Assembly: GCF_047718555.1 (NCBI RefSeq) | Contig: NZ_JBDNRK010000011.1 | Coordinates: forward strand, 1-64,000 | Direction: 5' to 3' | Origin: Clostridium_I sp047718555 | GTDB lineage: Bacteria > Bacillota > Clostridia > Clostridiales > Clostridiaceae | Length of the DNA: 64,000 nt | In this document: piece by piece, positions 18,128 through 27,767 of the stretch | Layout: every line of letters starts with the position of its first letter | Numbering within the stretch: position 1 is the first letter of the stretch | Notes under the pieces: model-generated | Database searches by the model: none | What the model saw: only the letters and a program-made list of their open reading frames with translations | Told to the model about the DNA's origin: nothing | Program-made: the position numbers and the translations under genes

Positions 18128-19428
18128 GTATCCTTAAACCCCCCTCCCTGTGAAGAATTAACTACAAAAGAATCTGGATTACGTGAAAATCTAGTTAAGC
18201 CACTTTTCCATACCTTAATATCTTTACCATGGACTACAAATGCTCGAAGATCAGCTTTACGTGGAACGGTTTTGTCTCCATCTAAAACCATAAGATCTAA
18301 AAAGTCTATAACCTCCTGAGCTATAAATCTCCTTGGGTTATCTATTATAACATTTCTTAAATTATTAATTTCATCTTTTGAAAGCTCTTGTCCAAATATG
18401 ACTCCATATCCTCCGGCTTCACTTACATCTTTAATTACCAATTTTTCAATATTTTCCAGTACATATTTTTCATCCCTTTTAAAAAATGGAAGATACGTTG
18501 GTGCATTTTTTAAAATAGCATCTTCTCCTAAATAATAAGAAATCATAGCTGGAACAAAATAATAAATTCCCTTATCATCCGCTATGCCATTACCAGGGGC
18601 ATTAACTAAAGCTACATTTCCTTTTTTATAGGCCTCCATAAGATGTGGTACCCCAATTACAGAATTCTGCTCAAAAACCATAGGATCCATATACTCGTCA
18701 GATACTCTGTGATAAATGGCACCAACACGCTGTCTCTTGCCATTAAAGGTATTATAATATACCACTCCATCAATAACTTCCAAATCTCCAGAGAAAGCAA
18801 GTACTGCGCCAATTTTTTCCGCAAGATAGGAATGCTCAAAGAAGGCAGAATTATATCGTCCTGGTGTAAGCACCACATTAATACCTCCGCAATTTACTTC
18901 TTCAAACATTTTAGATAAAATGGAAGCATAATTACGATTTTCGCATACTTTGTTTTTCTCAAAGGTTTCAGGACTTATACTTCTTGTAATTTCTCTTGCA
19001 ATCATTGGATAAGATGCTCCAGAGGGAATACGTAAATTATCTTCGAGAATATACCATCCATCAGCAGCTTCCACAAGATCAATACCCGAAATATGAGAAT
19101 ATATACCTTTAGGTGGAGTAATACCACAGCACTCTGCTAAAAATCCTTTGGAAGAATAAACAAATTCTTCTGGTATTATTTTATCCCTCAAGATGCAGCG
19201 GCTGGAGTAAATATCCTTTAAAAATAAATTAAGTGCACATACCCTCTGGATTAAACCTCTCTCCAGAATGGCAAACTTATCAGCTTTAATAATTCTTGGT
19301 ATAGCATCAAAGGGAAACAGCTGTTCAATAAATTTATCATCTTTATAAATGCCAAATTTAACACCATATCGTTCAAGCCATTCATTTACCAATCTGGCAT
19401 TTTCATAAAGCAGCTTCAAATAAATCAC
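18109..19428 (-). CDS. Circularly permuted ATP-grasp ligase (type 2)
   Basis: This ATP-grasp amidoligase-type protein has the family's PFDAIPRII, GLIQRVCALNLFLKDIY and LEDNLRIPSGASYPMI segments and a C-terminal region with RRFIAQEVIDF and DLRAFVVHG. ATP-grasp enzymes of this class are predicted to join amino acids to a peptide or small-molecule acceptor. It is the first gene of a five-gene operon with alpha-E, transglutaminase and AstE-like genes. AAAGGAA suits a TTG at 19419 better than the GTG at 19428, so the true N-terminus may be three codons shorter. Confidence 0.88.
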   Translation of the reverse strand: MIYLKLLYENARLVNEWLERYGVKFGIYKDDKFIEQLFPFDAIPRIIKADKFAILERGLIQRVCALNLFLKDIYSSRCILRDKIIPEEFVYSSKGFLAECCGITPPKGIYSHISGIDLVEAADGWYILEDNLRIPSGASYPMIAREITRSISPETFEKNKVCENRNYASILSKMFEEVNCGGINVVLTPGRYNSAFFEHSYLAEKIGAVLAFSGDLEVIDGVVYYNTFNGKRQRVGAIYHRVSDEYMDPMVFEQNSVIGVPHLMEAYKKGNVALVNAPGNGIADDKGIYYFVPAMISYYLGEDAILKNAPTYLPFFKRDEKYVLENIEKLVIKDVSEAGGYGVIFGQELSKDEINNLRNVIIDNPRRFIAQEVIDFLDLMVLDGDKTVPRKADLRAFVVHGKDIKVWKSGLTRFSRNPDSFVVNSSQGGGFKDTWIISQ

Positions 19429-19581
19429 TTCCTTTAAATATTATTAATATTCAAAAATTTTTCCATACAAATTTTTACCCATACAAACAAAATATACTAT
19501 AGTTGTAAAAAAATCAATAGAGCAAAAGCTATAATTCTTGATTTCAGCTTATATATAATTTAATTATTATAATTCATAAAC

Positions 19582-19650
19582 AGAATTCTTGGTATCAGGT
19601 GGAGTTTTTGTTTATGACCTCTGATGATTAGAAATAATCATCGGATAAAT
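19582..19650. repeat. Shortened copy C of the family 1 structured repeat
   Basis: It shares CAGAATTCTT, the hairpin arm CAGGTGGAG and the closing AATCATCGGATAAA with copy B but lacks the TTATCC and inner-stem section, so it looks like an internal deletion. It lies in the 372-bp gap between the divergent ATP-grasp gene and the gene at 19801. The gap also holds a TATAAT (19704-19709) that could drive the plus-strand gene, though with a poor -35. Confidence 0.6.
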
Positions 19651-19800
19651 ATACTAATAATAAATGTGTTATAATACATGTTTTAAAAGAATATATATTA
19701 TGTTATAATGTAGTTGCAATTTTTTATTGTAACCACATTTTCTATAATACATTAAGCTAATATTAATAATAAAATATACTACTAAAAAGGAGCTATAAGA

Positions 19801-20208
19801 ATGGGTTTTAAGGAAAAAATACAAAATTATTATACCAAATCTTATATGAAGAAATATGGGGATAGACTTACACAAGTACAGGGTAATGTAATATCTATTA
19901 AAGTTGAAGAGAAATCGATTTTATGGATTTTTCACAGACTATTAGTTACTTTAATTATAAAACCTGATAGAAGCAAGAATATTACACGATGCACTTATAA
20001 GAGAAACAGATGGTTTAAAAAGCCAGAATTCATGACTATAAATCAGGGAAATCTTTTGATTGTGCAGGGTGTAAAAGGAGTTAAAGGCAAGGAAAACAGC
20101 GAAACTATAGAGATAATGAACATTAGAAATATGACTACCAAGAAAGATTTAGTTAAAATAGATGGGAATACTCCTAAAACGGTGAGACAAGTTAAACGAT
20201 ATAAATAA
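19801..20208 (+). CDS. Hypothetical protein, 135 residues
   Basis: I do not recognise this protein. It is basic (many Lys and Arg) and soluble except for one hydrophobic patch (WIFHRLLVTLII, about residues 42-53). It shows alternating hydrophobic strands consistent with a small beta-rich domain. AAGGAGC lies eight bases before the ATG and a TATAAT is found about 90 bases upstream. A bidirectional terminator separates it from the convergent chemoreceptor gene. Confidence 0.65.
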   Translation: MGFKEKIQNYYTKSYMKKYGDRLTQVQGNVISIKVEEKSILWIFHRLLVTLIIKPDRSKNITRCTYKRNRWFKKPEFMTINQGNLLIVQGVKGVKGKENSETIEIMNIRNMTTKKDLVKIDGNTPKTVRQVKRYK

Positions 20209-20256
20209 AATAATATCAATTAAAAAATAATAGAATTTTTACATAAAACGTATTTA

Positions 20257-20300
20257 TAAAAATAGGGAACATATATAAATCATTATAAGTTCCCTTATTT
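20257..20300. terminator. Bidirectional terminator
   Basis: AATAGGGAAC pairs with GTTCCCTTATT around an 18-base loop, flanked by A-rich DNA on the left and TTATTTTT on the right. It serves the convergent ends of the genes at 19801 and 20301. Confidence 0.75.
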
Positions 20301-22013
20301 TTATATTTTAAATTTTTGTATCAATTCATTTAATTTTTGGGCAAGTTCTGACTGTACCTGTGCAGTCAAAGATACCTGTTCTATGGCTCTTGTATTTTCA
20401 TTAATACTGTTTTTTATTGTTTCTGCATTTTCTGCAGACTCCTGCTGACCTGATGAAATATTTCGCATGGATTCACTTACCTGTCCTATTGTTGCTGTGA
20501 GTTCTTCTGACATGGTTGTTATCTCTTCAGACATCTTACTGATAAAATCAGAACTATCATTGTAGTCATTTCCCATTTTCATAAATGAATCAAATTGAGG
20601 ATTAATTTTTTCATTTATAAAAGTCAAAATATCATTACTGCCACTAGAAAGATCTCTGAATGCTTCATTAACTTTTATAATATTATCATTAATTTCTGAA
20701 ACTGCTTGTTCCGACTGTTCTGCAAGTTTTCTTACTTCTTCTGCTACTACGGCAAAACCTTTACCCTGTTCACCTGCTCTTGCTGCTTCAATAGCCGCAT
20801 TAAGAGCAAGTAAATTTGTCTGTTTAGCTATACTTTCAATGGTGTTTGCCATTAATTTTATGTTATCCACTATTTTCCCACGTTCAATAGCTTCCAGTAT
20901 CATATTTCTTTTTTCTCTATATAATTTTTTTGTGTTTTCCACAGCAGATTTACCCTGTTCTTCAGCTTGTATAGCTTTTTCTCTAATGTTATTTGCACTA
21001 TTACCACCTTCAACAGATTTTTGTGAAAGTTCACTTATATTGGAATCTATTTCTTCAACAGATGTCGTTATTTCTTCAGAAGCAATGCTTGCTTCTACAA
21101 TTCTGCTTGTAATAATATTAATTGAATTATTTATATGTTCAGATTGTGATAAGAGTTCTTCTGAAGTTGCATACAATTCTTCACTTGAACTATTTATTTC
21201 TCCAGAGCTATCCGTAATTGTTTTAAGCAATTCTACTATATTATTTTGTGATTTGTTTAATAATAATTCTGTTTCTCCAAATTCGTCACTTCTTGTTATG
21301 ACTATTGGAGAAGAAAAATCAAATTGAGAAAAATTTTCTGCAAGCTTTCTAATTTTTAGAAGTGGCTTTTTTATATTATTTGAGAGAAGAAATCCAAGTA
21401 ATATAGATACAACTACACTTAATAATATTATAGATAATGTAATTATACAAATATTCCTGTAGTACGATTTAATCTTATTATATTGCTGCTGTGATAGAAA
21501 ATTATTTAGCTCTATTTCTTTATCAAGTATATTAAATGTATTTTCTCTATTTTTTGATGTCTGTTCCTCTTCTTTATCTGCATCTATGTAATTGCCAGCT
21601 TGTATTAACTCAATAGTTTTATTTCTTGAATCCCTGTATTCTTTCAAATAATTCTCATATTGTTCAAACAATTGTTTATCTTCACTATTCACTATAGAAT
21701 TTTTATACTGTTCTCCAAGTTTTGTATCTTCATTTGTTAAGCTATTTATAATTGCTATTTTATCCTTTACTTTATCTTTATTTTTGGGATTGATTATAAT
21801 AAACATATTTGACTTAATTTCTGTTATATTGATCCTGATCTGTTTAAGTACAGAAACCTTATTCAAAGCTTCATTATTACTATCCAAGCTTTTGTTTAAA
21901 TGGTTCATCTTTTGAAATACTACTCCTCCATTTATAATGGTAAGAACTGTTATTATTCCGAAGCACAACATTAATTTTTTAGAAATCTTTAAATCTAAAA
22001 ACCATTTTTTCAC
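20301..22013 (-). CDS. Methyl-accepting chemotaxis protein
   Basis: The chemoreceptor has an N-terminal membrane helix (about residues 12-32), a four-helix-bundle-type periplasmic sensor domain (4HB_MCP, about 35-185) and a second helix (about 187-210). A HAMP domain follows, then a cytoplasmic signalling domain with the conserved tip sequence LALNAAIEAARAGEQGKGFA. It would relay an unknown signal to CheA/CheW. It stands alone, between an unknown gene and a P-type ATPase gene, so the ligand cannot be inferred from context. Confidence 0.93.
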   Translation of the reverse strand: MKKWFLDLKISKKLMLCFGIITVLTIINGGVVFQKMNHLNKSLDSNNEALNKVSVLKQIRINITEIKSNMFIIINPKNKDKVKDKIAIINSLTNEDTKLGEQYKNSIVNSEDKQLFEQYENYLKEYRDSRNKTIELIQAGNYIDADKEEEQTSKNRENTFNILDKEIELNNFLSQQQYNKIKSYYRNICIITLSIILLSVVVSILLGFLLSNNIKKPLLKIRKLAENFSQFDFSSPIVITRSDEFGETELLLNKSQNNIVELLKTITDSSGEINSSSEELYATSEELLSQSEHINNSINIITSRIVEASIASEEITTSVEEIDSNISELSQKSVEGGNSANNIREKAIQAEEQGKSAVENTKKLYREKRNMILEAIERGKIVDNIKLMANTIESIAKQTNLLALNAAIEAARAGEQGKGFAVVAEEVRKLAEQSEQAVSEINDNIIKVNEAFRDLSSGSNDILTFINEKINPQFDSFMKMGNDYNDSSDFISKMSEEITTMSEELTATIGQVSESMRNISSGQQESAENAETIKNSINENTRAIEQVSLTAQVQSELAQKLNELIQKFKI

Positions 22014-22190
22014 ATTTCACACTCCATTTCAATAAAATCTAATAGCATGTTTTATTTTATAAAAATTTTTATAATATATATAATTTCCTATATAACATAT
22101 ATGTTATATATTATTTTACAAAATAATATATAAATTTACAATAGTTATCAAAGAATTATATTTTTTTACTTATATATTTTTATATATACA

Positions 22191-22237
22191 AAAAAGGCTA
22201 CCTAAAAATACAATTATATATTTTTGATAACCCTTTT
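22191..22237 (-). terminator. Imperfect hairpin after the P-type ATPase gene
   Basis: AAAAAGGCTACC-AAAAATA pairs imperfectly with TATTTTTGATAACCCTTTT directly downstream of the stop codon of the minus-strand ATPase gene. The stem itself carries the A/T runs. The call is moderate because of internal mismatches. Confidence 0.55.
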
Positions 22238-22246
22238 CTTATTTTT

Positions 22247-24796
22247 TTAATTTCCTTTATTAAAAAATAAATATAGGCTGTTAATCATAGATATAAATCC
22301 GGAGAAAAATATTATTATAAGCCATTGTCCTATATTTAAGGCATTTGTATGAAAAATCACTCTTAAAAATGGTACATATATAACAGCCAGTAACATTATT
22401 ATAGATAAAGTTACTGCTCCTACTAAATATATATTTGTAAACAATTTAATTTCAAATATGGAGTGCTTTTCTGATCTACATTCAAATACATGAATTAATT
22501 GAGACATTATAAGGGTTCCTAGTGCTATGGTTCTGGAGGTCTCAAGACTCATATGAAAAAACTTGCCTACCAGAAAAGACAGCACTGTACACACACCTAT
22601 GAGACTTCCTCTTATAATTATCTTTTCTTTTAATCCCCTGGCAAATATGCTCTCGTCTTTAGCTCTTGGCATTTCATACATTACATCCTTATCTGGCGGG
22701 TCTACTCCCAGTGCTATTGCCGGTAAACCATCTGTGGCCAAATTAACTAATAGTATCTGAATAGGCAATAAGGGTGTATCTAAATATAGTAATGATGCAA
22801 GAAACATGGTAATTACTTCTCCCAAATTACAGGACAAAAGATATCGTATAAATTTCCTTATATTATTGTAAATTACTCTACCCTCTTCTACAGCAGAAAC
22901 TATAGTTGTAAAATTATCGTCCAGTAGTATCATAGAGCTTGCCTCTTTTGTAACATCTGTTCCGGATATACCCATAGATATACCTATATCTGCTTCCTTA
23001 ACTGCAGGAGCATCATTTACTCCATCCCCGGTCATAGCAACTATTTTGTTCTTTTTCTTAAAGGCCCTTACTATTCTAAGCTTATGTTCAGGACTAACTC
23101 TGGCAAAAATTTTCACTTTATTTATTGCGTTAGATAGCTTTTTATCATCTAATCTATCCAATTCCTCACCAGTTATTACCTCAGATATATCACTGCAAAT
23201 GTCCAGTTCTTTACCTATAGCAAAGGCCGTATTCTTATGGTCACCAGTTATCATTACAGGTTTTATGCCAGCCTCCTTACATTTTAGCACTGCAGGTTTA
23301 ACTTCTTCCCTTGGTGGATCAATCATACCTGCAAGGCCTAAAAATATAAGATCTTTTTCCTGATTGTTTTCAGTTATAATTCCATTACCCTTGTAAGCGG
23401 CTCCTATACACCTCAATGCTCTGTTTGCCATAGAATCTACAGCTGACTGAACTGTACTTTTATGATTGGAGGTAAATAATTCTACCTTACCATTTATAAA
23501 TATATATTTACATCTTTCAATAATTCTCTCAGGTGCTCCCTTCACATAGGCAATCTTATTGCCCTGTTCAGTTAAGAGCACAGACATCATCTTTCTATTG
23601 GAATCAAAGGGTATCTCACTTATTCTGTTAATCTTATTCAAAAATCTTTTTAACTCATCCACACTTCCAAAAAATGCTTTGATTAAAGCAGTTTCCGTCG
23701 GATCTCCCATTAGACTTTTATTAAGATTTTTCTCTTTATAGTTTAAATCACTGTCATTACAATAAGTGAAAACCTTCTTCAAAGGCATTAATGCATTATC
23801 ATTAAAGGATTTTTCACTGTAGGTTTTCCCATTATAATATATAGATTTTACAGTCATTATATTTTGTGTTAGTGTACCAGTTTTATCACTGCATATTATA
23901 GACGTACATCCTAGTGTTTCTACAGCAGGCAATTTTCTAATAAGTGCATTTCTCTTGAGCATTCTTGATACTCCTAAAGCTAAGGCTACAGTGACTATAG
24001 CGGGCAGTCCCTCTGGAATAGCTGCTACAGCAAGACTAACTCCTAATAAGAACATCTCATATTTATCCTGACCTCTTATAATACCTAAAGCAGTAACTAT
24101 TACACATATACCTATACATAGTACCACAAGTATTCTTCCAAGTGATGCTAATTTTTCTTTTAAAGGAGTTTTATCTTCATCTATATTTTGCAGTAAATTT
24201 GCTATTTTGCCCATTTCTGTATTCATACCAGTTTCAACTATTCTGCCCTCACCTTTACCTGTAAGTACAACAGATCCCATATATACATTATTATTTTGAT
24301 TACTTCTTGTCTTTGATACCCCCACAGATTCTCCTGTCAAAAGAGATTCATCTACCATTATATTTGATGACTTAACAATAATAGCATCTGCCGGTATTCT
24401 ATCTCCGCTTTCAATTATAATCAAATCACCAGGTACAAGATTTTCTGCATTTATTACTTGAATATTACCATCCCTCATAACCTTTGCCGTAGGTGATGCC
24501 ATCTCTTTTAAAGCTTCTAGAGACTTTTCCGTTCTAAACTCCTGAATAAATCCTAAAATTGCATTCATGATAATTATAATTATTATAGTTATGGCATCTG
24601 CCTTTTCTCCCATAAGTCCAGATATAATTGTAGCCCCTATTAAAACCCAGGTTATAAAATCATTAAATTGAGATATGAATATACTTAAAGCTGAAATACT
24701 TTTCTTCTTTTCAAGTACATTTAGTCCATATTTTTTTAATCTAGCTTCTGCCTCCTGACTACTAAGCCCATTATAGATTTCCTTTTCATTAATCAT
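22247..24796 (-). CDS. Cation-transporting P-type ATPase, calcium-type
   Basis: This 849-residue P2-type ATPase has an N-terminal cation ATPase domain and the TGES actuator motif. The phosphorylated Asp lies in the SDKTGTLTQN segment, followed by KGAPE in the nucleotide domain and TGDGVNDAPA in the hinge. Ten membrane helices are predicted. Ion-site segments include the AAIPEGLPA helix (M4) and NLATDGLPAIALG (M6), matching SERCA/PMCA-like bacterial Ca2+ pumps. Calcium export is likely; Mn2+ is an alternative. AGGAGG lies before the ATG. Confidence 0.9.
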   Translation of the reverse strand: MINEKEIYNGLSSQEAEARLKKYGLNVLEKKKSISALSIFISQFNDFITWVLIGATIISGLMGEKADAITIIIIIIMNAILGFIQEFRTEKSLEALKEMASPTAKVMRDGNIQVINAENLVPGDLIIIESGDRIPADAIIVKSSNIMVDESLLTGESVGVSKTRSNQNNNVYMGSVVLTGKGEGRIVETGMNTEMGKIANLLQNIDEDKTPLKEKLASLGRILVVLCIGICVIVTALGIIRGQDKYEMFLLGVSLAVAAIPEGLPAIVTVALALGVSRMLKRNALIRKLPAVETLGCTSIICSDKTGTLTQNIMTVKSIYYNGKTYSEKSFNDNALMPLKKVFTYCNDSDLNYKEKNLNKSLMGDPTETALIKAFFGSVDELKRFLNKINRISEIPFDSNRKMMSVLLTEQGNKIAYVKGAPERIIERCKYIFINGKVELFTSNHKSTVQSAVDSMANRALRCIGAAYKGNGIITENNQEKDLIFLGLAGMIDPPREEVKPAVLKCKEAGIKPVMITGDHKNTAFAIGKELDICSDISEVITGEELDRLDDKKLSNAINKVKIFARVSPEHKLRIVRAFKKKNKIVAMTGDGVNDAPAVKEADIGISMGISGTDVTKEASSMILLDDNFTTIVSAVEEGRVIYNNIRKFIRYLLSCNLGEVITMFLASLLYLDTPLLPIQILLVNLATDGLPAIALGVDPPDKDVMYEMPRAKDESIFARGLKEKIIIRGSLIGVCTVLSFLVGKFFHMSLETSRTIALGTLIMSQLIHVFECRSEKHSIFEIKLFTNIYLVGAVTLSIIMLLAVIYVPFLRVIFHTNALNIGQWLIIIFFSGFISMINSLYLFFNKGN

Positions 24797-24882
24797 TTTC
24801 TTTCCTCCTGCCTTAGCTATTAGCTTTTAAACATCCTTCTGTTATTTATTTTCAGATGCCCTACTTTCACACTTGTCCATTA

Positions 24883-25023
24883 GGCATATGAAAATAAATA
24901 TGAAGTCAAAGATGCGACGTATATTTTGAATCCAACAAGGAAACAGCCTATCTGAGGGTTCTGTTGACGTAGTAAGATTCAAAATAGACTAGCATACTGA
25001 CTAGTTATTTATTTGAATATGCC
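24883..25023. repeat. MITE-like dispersed repeat, full copy (141 bp)
   Basis: Terminal inverted repeats GGCATATGAAAATAAATA (24883-24900) and TATTTATTTGAATATGCC (25006-25023) match at most positions. An inner pair (TATTTTGAATCC and GATTCAAAATA) extends the symmetry. Partial copies occur at 1-51, 37785-37860 and 38299-38340. It has no ORF and fills most of the 422-bp gap between the ATPase gene and the pyrophosphatase gene. Confidence 0.75.
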
Positions 25024-25218
25024 TTATCTCTATAAATAATATATGTTAATATATACAAGCTTTATGAAAAAATTTTAATTCTTTTACTTTACTTTTATAA
25101 ATGTAAATTATAAAATATAGTAAGACAATTTATGCTAAAATATAGCATTACCAAAGAATTTATTAGAATTTTTAAATTTTATATGACTGAAAATTATTTT
25201 AAGGAGGACATTTACAAA

Positions 25219-26865
25219 ATGAAGGATGTAATTTACATAACAGGACATAAGAATCCAGACTCAGATTCAATATGCGCTGCTGTAGCATATTCAGAATTTA
25301 AAAATAAAACAGGCAGCACCAAAGCAATACCCTTGAGACAAGGAGAACTCAGCAGAGAAACTAAATTTATTCTTGACTATTTTGATGTTGAAGAGCCACT
25401 GCTTAAAACTACTATGAAACTTCAGATTTCAGATCTTAATTTTGATAATATTTCGCCAATAACAGCAGATGTTTCTTTAAAAAAAGCCTGGTCTTTAATG
25501 AAAGAAAACAATGTAAAATCACTACCTGTAGTAGATAATCAGGGGAAATTGAAGGGGCTTGCTTCAATTTCAAATTTAATATCTACTTATATTAGTAACT
25601 GGGATGATAATATTCTTTCAAAATCCAGCACCAAAATAGATAATATATTAGATGCTCTATCTGCAAAAGCAATTTATTTAAGCAGTGAAAATCCTAGTTT
25701 TCCAGGCAAAATTATAGTAGCTGCAATGCTTCCTGAAAGTTTTGAAGAGTATATTAACGAAGGAGATATTGTAATTTCTGGAGACAGAAAGGATATCCAA
25801 TCAATTATTGTAAAAGCTAAGGCATCTCTTTTAATAGTAACAGGTAATCATGACTTAAGTGAAGAAATACTTGAGAAGGCTAAGAAAGCCGGTACTTCCA
25901 TCATTTTAACTCCTTATGATTCCTTTACTACAGCAAGACTTATAGTGCAAAGTATCCCTGTAGGCTACATACTTAATAATTCTGAAATTATCACTTTTAA
26001 TGTGAATGATTATATAGAAGATGCAAAGGATACAATGATAAAAACAAGATATAAAAGTTATCCTGTATTAGATGAATCAAATAAAGTAGTAGGTACAATT
26101 TCAAGAGATCATCTTATTTCTAAGAATAAAAAGAAACTTATATTGGTAGATCACAATGAAAAATCCCAAACTATAGATGGTCTTGAGGATGCAGAAATAC
26201 TTGAAATTATAGATCACCACAGAATTGGAGATATTCAAACAGGTTCACCTATATATTTTAGAAATCAACCTATAGGAAGTTCCAGCAGTATAGTAGGTCT
26301 AATTTTCTTTGAAAATGGTATAACTCCTTCAAAGAAAGCAGCTGGGCTTTTATGTGGAGCCATAATATCTGATACTTTATTATTCAGATCTCCAACTACA
26401 ACTGATACTGATAGAACTATTTTAAAGAAATTAGCTGAAATTGCAGAAATCGATCCTGAAGATTTTGCAAGTAAAATGTTTAAGGCCGGCACTTCTTTAG
26501 AAGGTAAAACTGTAACTGAAATATTTAATCAGGATTATAAGATCTTCAATTTATCTGATTATAAAGTAGGAGTTTCACAGGTTAGCACAATGGATCTTGA
26601 AGGCTTTGAACCAACAAAACCTGAAATGATCAATTACATGGAAACTAAAGCTAAAGATGAAAAATTTAATGTACTATTATTACTTTTAACTGATATATTA
26701 AAAGGTGGCTCACAGCTTATAGCCGTTGGTCCAGACAGAGACATTGTTTCCAAAGCCTTTGACGTAAAACTTGAAAATAACTCCGCTTATGCCCCAGGAG
26801 TGCTTTCCCGAAAGAAACAAGTTATACCACCACTAACAAATACAATTGAAGCATTAAATCAATAA
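25219..26865 (+). CDS. Mn-dependent inorganic pyrophosphatase with CBS and DRTGG regulatory insert
   Basis: This is a family II pyrophosphatase (DHH superfamily) that hydrolyses PPi in the cytoplasm. The metal-binding GHKNPDSDS segment and the DHH-type IIDHHRIG are present, and the C-terminal DHHA2 domain ends with an SRKKQVIP loop that binds substrate. Two CBS motifs flank a DRTGG domain (about residues 65-300), the arrangement that gives adenine-nucleotide control in clostridial enzymes. The ATG at 25219 has AAGGAGG; an in-frame upstream start at 25132 lacks a good site. Confidence 0.93.
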   Translation: MKDVIYITGHKNPDSDSICAAVAYSEFKNKTGSTKAIPLRQGELSRETKFILDYFDVEEPLLKTTMKLQISDLNFDNISPITADVSLKKAWSLMKENNVKSLPVVDNQGKLKGLASISNLISTYISNWDDNILSKSSTKIDNILDALSAKAIYLSSENPSFPGKIIVAAMLPESFEEYINEGDIVISGDRKDIQSIIVKAKASLLIVTGNHDLSEEILEKAKKAGTSIILTPYDSFTTARLIVQSIPVGYILNNSEIITFNVNDYIEDAKDTMIKTRYKSYPVLDESNKVVGTISRDHLISKNKKKLILVDHNEKSQTIDGLEDAEILEIIDHHRIGDIQTGSPIYFRNQPIGSSSSIVGLIFFENGITPSKKAAGLLCGAIISDTLLFRSPTTTDTDRTILKKLAEIAEIDPEDFASKMFKAGTSLEGKTVTEIFNQDYKIFNLSDYKVGVSQVSTMDLEGFEPTKPEMINYMETKAKDEKFNVLLLLLTDILKGGSQLIAVGPDRDIVSKAFDVKLENNSAYAPGVLSRKKQVIPPLTNTIEALNQ

Positions 26866-26868
26866 TAA

Positions 26869-26919
26869 AAAAACACCCGCTTAAGAACGTTAAATTAACA
26901 TTCTCAAACGGGTGTTTTT
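26869..26919. terminator. Strong intrinsic terminator
   Basis: AAAAACACCCG pairs perfectly with CGGGTGTTTTT directly after the pyrophosphatase stop codon. The symmetrical A and T runs allow it to end both this transcript and the convergent flagellar operon, whose last gene stops at 26964. Confidence 0.88.
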
Positions 26920-26963
26920 GATTTTCCTTAACACTCTTTAATGAATATGGCAAATTTTTTCAT

Positions 26964-27743
26964 TTACCTCTTTAAATTATTCACCATTTCCCACATTTGA
27001 TCTGCAGTAGTTAAACTTTTGGTATTGAGCTCAAAAGCCCTTTGTGCAGATATCATATCAGTCATTTCCTTTGCAATATCTACATTGGAATTTTCCACAT
27101 AACCCTGCATTATATTTGTAGTATTAGTAGCAAATATCTGTGCTCCATTTTTAGGTACATATAAATTATCACCTACTGAAGCCATTGAATTATTACCTAT
27201 AGTGTCATACACATTTATCTTTCCTACAGCTACATTACCATTAGGCTGCTTTATGCTTAAAGTTCCATCCTGTGCAACTACAAAATTATTTTGTGTAAGA
27301 GTTACAGGGCCATTAGTATAATTTACTTCTAATACATTGCCGCTCTTGTCTACCAATCTTCCATTAACATCTAGATTAAAATCACTGCTTCTTTCATAAG
27401 CAGCTGTTCCATTGGGACGAATTACTCTAAAATAACCACTGCCATCCAGAGCTAAATCTGTACTCTGATTAGTTTGTGTGATATTCCCCTGAGAATTATC
27501 TCTTATCCAATCTGTAGCCTTTACTCCTGTGCCATTTTGAGGATCAGCATTAATGCCATTGTTGTTATTAGTATTAGTAGGGTATCCTACTCTCGTTAAG
27601 TTTTCATATAAAAGATCACTAAATTGTACTTGCTCTGTTTTATAACCATCGGTATCTACATTTGCTATATTATTTGATATTGCATCCAATTTTTGCTGCT
27701 GTGCATTCATTGCACTTCTGCTTGTCCACATCAATCCATTCAC
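26964..27743 (-). CDS. flgG: Flagellar distal rod protein FlgG
   Basis: This rod-type protein has the N-terminal motif NNIANVDTDGYK and the C-terminal segment SNVDIAKEMTDMISAQRAFELNTK shared by flagellar axial proteins. It forms the distal rod that crosses the wall. The GTG at 27743 is well spaced from GAGGTGA and preferred to a GTG three codons upstream. It is the last gene of the long operon and a near paralogue of its upstream neighbour, as with FlhO/FlhP in Bacillus. Confidence 0.92.
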   Translation of the reverse strand: MNGLMWTSRSAMNAQQQKLDAISNNIANVDTDGYKTEQVQFSDLLYENLTRVGYPTNTNNNNGINADPQNGTGVKATDWIRDNSQGNITQTNQSTDLALDGSGYFRVIRPNGTAAYERSSDFNLDVNGRLVDKSGNVLEVNYTNGPVTLTQNNFVVAQDGTLSIKQPNGNVAVGKINVYDTIGNNSMASVGDNLYVPKNGAQIFATNTTNIMQGYVENSNVDIAKEMTDMISAQRAFELNTKSLTTADQMWEMVNNLKR

Positions 27744-27767
27744 TATAATCACCTCATATCTAATTAA

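Noticed and set aside
25132..25218. 29-residue N-terminal extension of the pyrophosphatase
   Set aside because: No ribosome-binding site at 25132; AAGGAGG stands before the ATG at 25219, which also gives the normal family N-terminus.
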